NCBI GenBank assembly: GCA_000381585.1 | Contig: KB906733.1 | Location: 62,001 to 126,000 of the forward strand | Length of the DNA stretch: 64,000 bases | Reading direction: 5' to 3' | From: Acidobacteriaceae bacterium KBS 83 | Lineage (GTDB): Bacteria > Acidobacteriota > Terriglobia > Terriglobales > Acidobacteriaceae | Shown here: positions 62,845 to 64,000 of the stretch, in pieces | Position numbering within the stretch: the stretch's first letter is position 1 | Layout of the letters: the number at the start of each line of letters is the position of its first letter | The notes under the pieces: model-generated | Databases searched by the model: none | Told to the model about the DNA's origin: nothing | What the model saw: only the letters and a program-made list of their open reading frames with translations | Program-made: the position numbers and the translations under genes

Positions 62845-63999
62845 TCAGGCATTTGCCGCCACACCGGTCTTCGCCCCCTCGCGCAGGGCGTCTGCCTTGT
62901 CCGTTGCTTCCCAGCGGAAGTCCTTTTCCTTGCGACCGAAGTGGCCGTAAGCGGCGGTCTTCTTGTAGATGGGGCGCCGCAGGTCCAGCGACTCGATGAT
63001 TCCCTTGGGCGTCAGCGAAAAGTTCTCGCGGATCAGCTTCTGCAGCTCCACTTCGCTGACCTTGCCTGTGCCAAAGGTATCCACCAGCACGCTCACCGGT
63101 TCCGGCACGCCGATCGCATAGGCAAGCTGTACCTCGCAGCGGTCCGCCAGTCCGGCAGCCACGATGTTCTTTGCGATATAACGCGCCATATACGCGGCCG
63201 AGCGGTCCACCTTTGTCGGGTCCTTGCCGCTGAAGGCGCCGCCGCCATGCCGGCCCATGCCGCCATAGGTGTCCACAATGATCTTGCGTCCCGTCAGCCC
63301 GGTGTCGCCCATCGGTCCGCCGATGACGAAACGTCCCGTCGGATTGATGTGATACTTCGTGTCCTGATCCAACAGCTTTGCCGGAATCACAGCCTGGATC
63401 ACGTTCTTCAGAATGTCGCGCCGCAGCTCATCGTTCGTTACGTGTTCGGCATGCTGGGTTGAAATCACCACTGCATCCACGCGCACCGGCTTGCCGTCCG
63501 CGTCGTACTCCACCGTCACCTGGCTCTTGCCGTCGGGCCGCAGGTAAGACATCAATCCACTCTTCCGGACTTCGGTCAGCCGATGCGTCAGCTTGTGCGC
63601 CAGAGAGATCGGTGTCGGCATCAGCTCTTCGGTCTCGTTCGTTGCATAACCGAACATCATGCCCTGGTCGCCGGCGCCGCCAGTGTCCACGCCCATGGCG
63701 ATGTCGCCGGACTGTTTGTTGATCGTCGAGATCACCGAACAGGTGTTTGAGTCGAAGCCGTACAGTGCATTGTCATAGCCGATCGATGCCACTGTGCCGC
63801 GCACCAGCGATTGAAAATCGACATAGGCTTGGGTTGTAATCTCGCCGGCAATCACCACCAGGCCGGTGCAGGTCAGCGTCTCGCAGGCAACGCGGCTGAA
63901 GGGGTCCTGCTCCAGGCAGGCATCCAGAATCGCATCTGAAATCTGATCGGCAATCTTGTCCGGATGACCTTCCGTGACCGACTCCGAGGTAAACAGAAA
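62845..63999 (-). CDS. metK: S-adenosylmethionine synthetase, 5' end cut by window
   Basis: The visible 384 residues span nearly the entire enzyme (family about 390-400); only a few N-terminal residues lie beyond 64000. It makes SAM from methionine and ATP. Signatures are [20 protein letters not shown] (N-terminal ATP-site His), [39 protein letters not shown]-like text (here [14 protein letters not shown]) and [21 protein letters not shown] strong terminator ends it. The SAM-hydrolase-family gene lies 2.5 kb downstream on the same strand, separated by the lipoprotein gene and the terminator. Confidence 0.97.
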   Translation of the reverse strand, partial: FLFTSESVTEGHPDKIADQISDAILDACLEQDPFSRVACETLTCTGLVVIAGEITTQAYVDFQSLVRGTVASIGYDNALYGFDSNTCSVISTINKQSGDIAMGVDTGGAGDQGMMFGYATNETEELMPTPISLAHKLTHRLTEVRKSGLMSYLRPDGKSQVTVEYDADGKPVRVDAVVISTQHAEHVTNDELRRDILKNVIQAVIPAKLLDQDTKYHINPTGRFVIGGPMGDTGLTGRKIIVDTYGGMGRHGGGAFSGKDPTKVDRSAAYMARYIAKNIVAAGLADRCEVQLAYAIGVPEPVSVLVDTFGTGKVSEVELQKLIRENFSLTPKGIIESLDLRRPIYKKTAAYGHFGRKEKDFRWEATDKADALREGAKTGVAANA

Positions 64000-64000
64000 C

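Overview
The window is ordinary chromosome from a high-GC, Gram-negative, aerobic soil-type bacterium. It most likely belongs to the Acidobacteriota, class Terriglobia (Edaphobacter, Granulicella or Terriglobus relatives). The reasons are the PadR regulator paired with a large duplicated MacB/FtsX-type orphan permease (ADOP), many secreted beta-barrel and DUF families typical of that group, and the mix of housekeeping genes. Placement by family content is an inference; no rRNA is present. I see no insertion sequence, prophage, CRISPR array or integrase. Two tRNA genes are present.

Layout. 1-3.2 kb: the glycine decarboxylase P-protein pair gcvPA (cut by the left edge) and gcvPB, with a small translationally coupled unknown gene. 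3.3-9 kb: a small LTxxQ-like protein with a clear terminator, tRNA-Arg(CCG), a CBM9-like secreted protein, a membrane protein, a membrane-anchored formylglycine-generating enzyme homologue and a secreted unknown. 9.2-18.6 kb: an envelope and signalling block. It holds three response regulators (one with a degenerate receiver), a sensor kinase with an ABC-substrate-binding-type sensor, a DUF481 barrel, a DUF2252 protein and a PlpD-like patatin autotransporter. 18.6-28 kb: a pentapeptide-repeat protein, a b561-like membrane protein with YceI, an iron-permease-like protein, a DUF3943/PagL-like barrel, a PfkB kinase with an EfpL/YeiP-like EF-P, a cupin, a diheme cytochrome c and secreted unknowns.

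28-41 kb: a CoA-transferase, a secreted protein with eleven-residue repeats, a Zn-ribbon membrane protein, a secreted GH13 alpha-glucosidase, a DinB-like protein, an acyl-CoA dehydrogenase, PadR plus ADOP permease, a MerR-TPR protein, tRNA-Thr(CGT) and a gene-poor stretch with an orphan terminator. 41-54 kb: a DUF6599 protein, an AMIN/Amidase_3 cell-wall amidase, alaS, a porin-2-like barrel, recX, an S9 peptidase, and an ECF sigma / anti-sigma / Spy-like operon. 54-64 kb: an acetate kinase paralogue, a secreted LolA-like protein, rpiA, a DAHP synthase, Ada, a signal-peptide-bearing SAM hydrolase, a PQQ-propeller lipoprotein and metK (cut by the right edge).

The best candidates for new biology are: the degenerate-receiver regulator beside a kinase operon; the secreted SAM hydrolase close to metK; the eleven-residue repeat protein; the putatively periplasmic FGE with both catalytic cysteines; the EfpL-like factor coupled to a sugar kinase; and the PagL-like active site with Asp in place of Glu. 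No single island stands out as a complete undescribed system.
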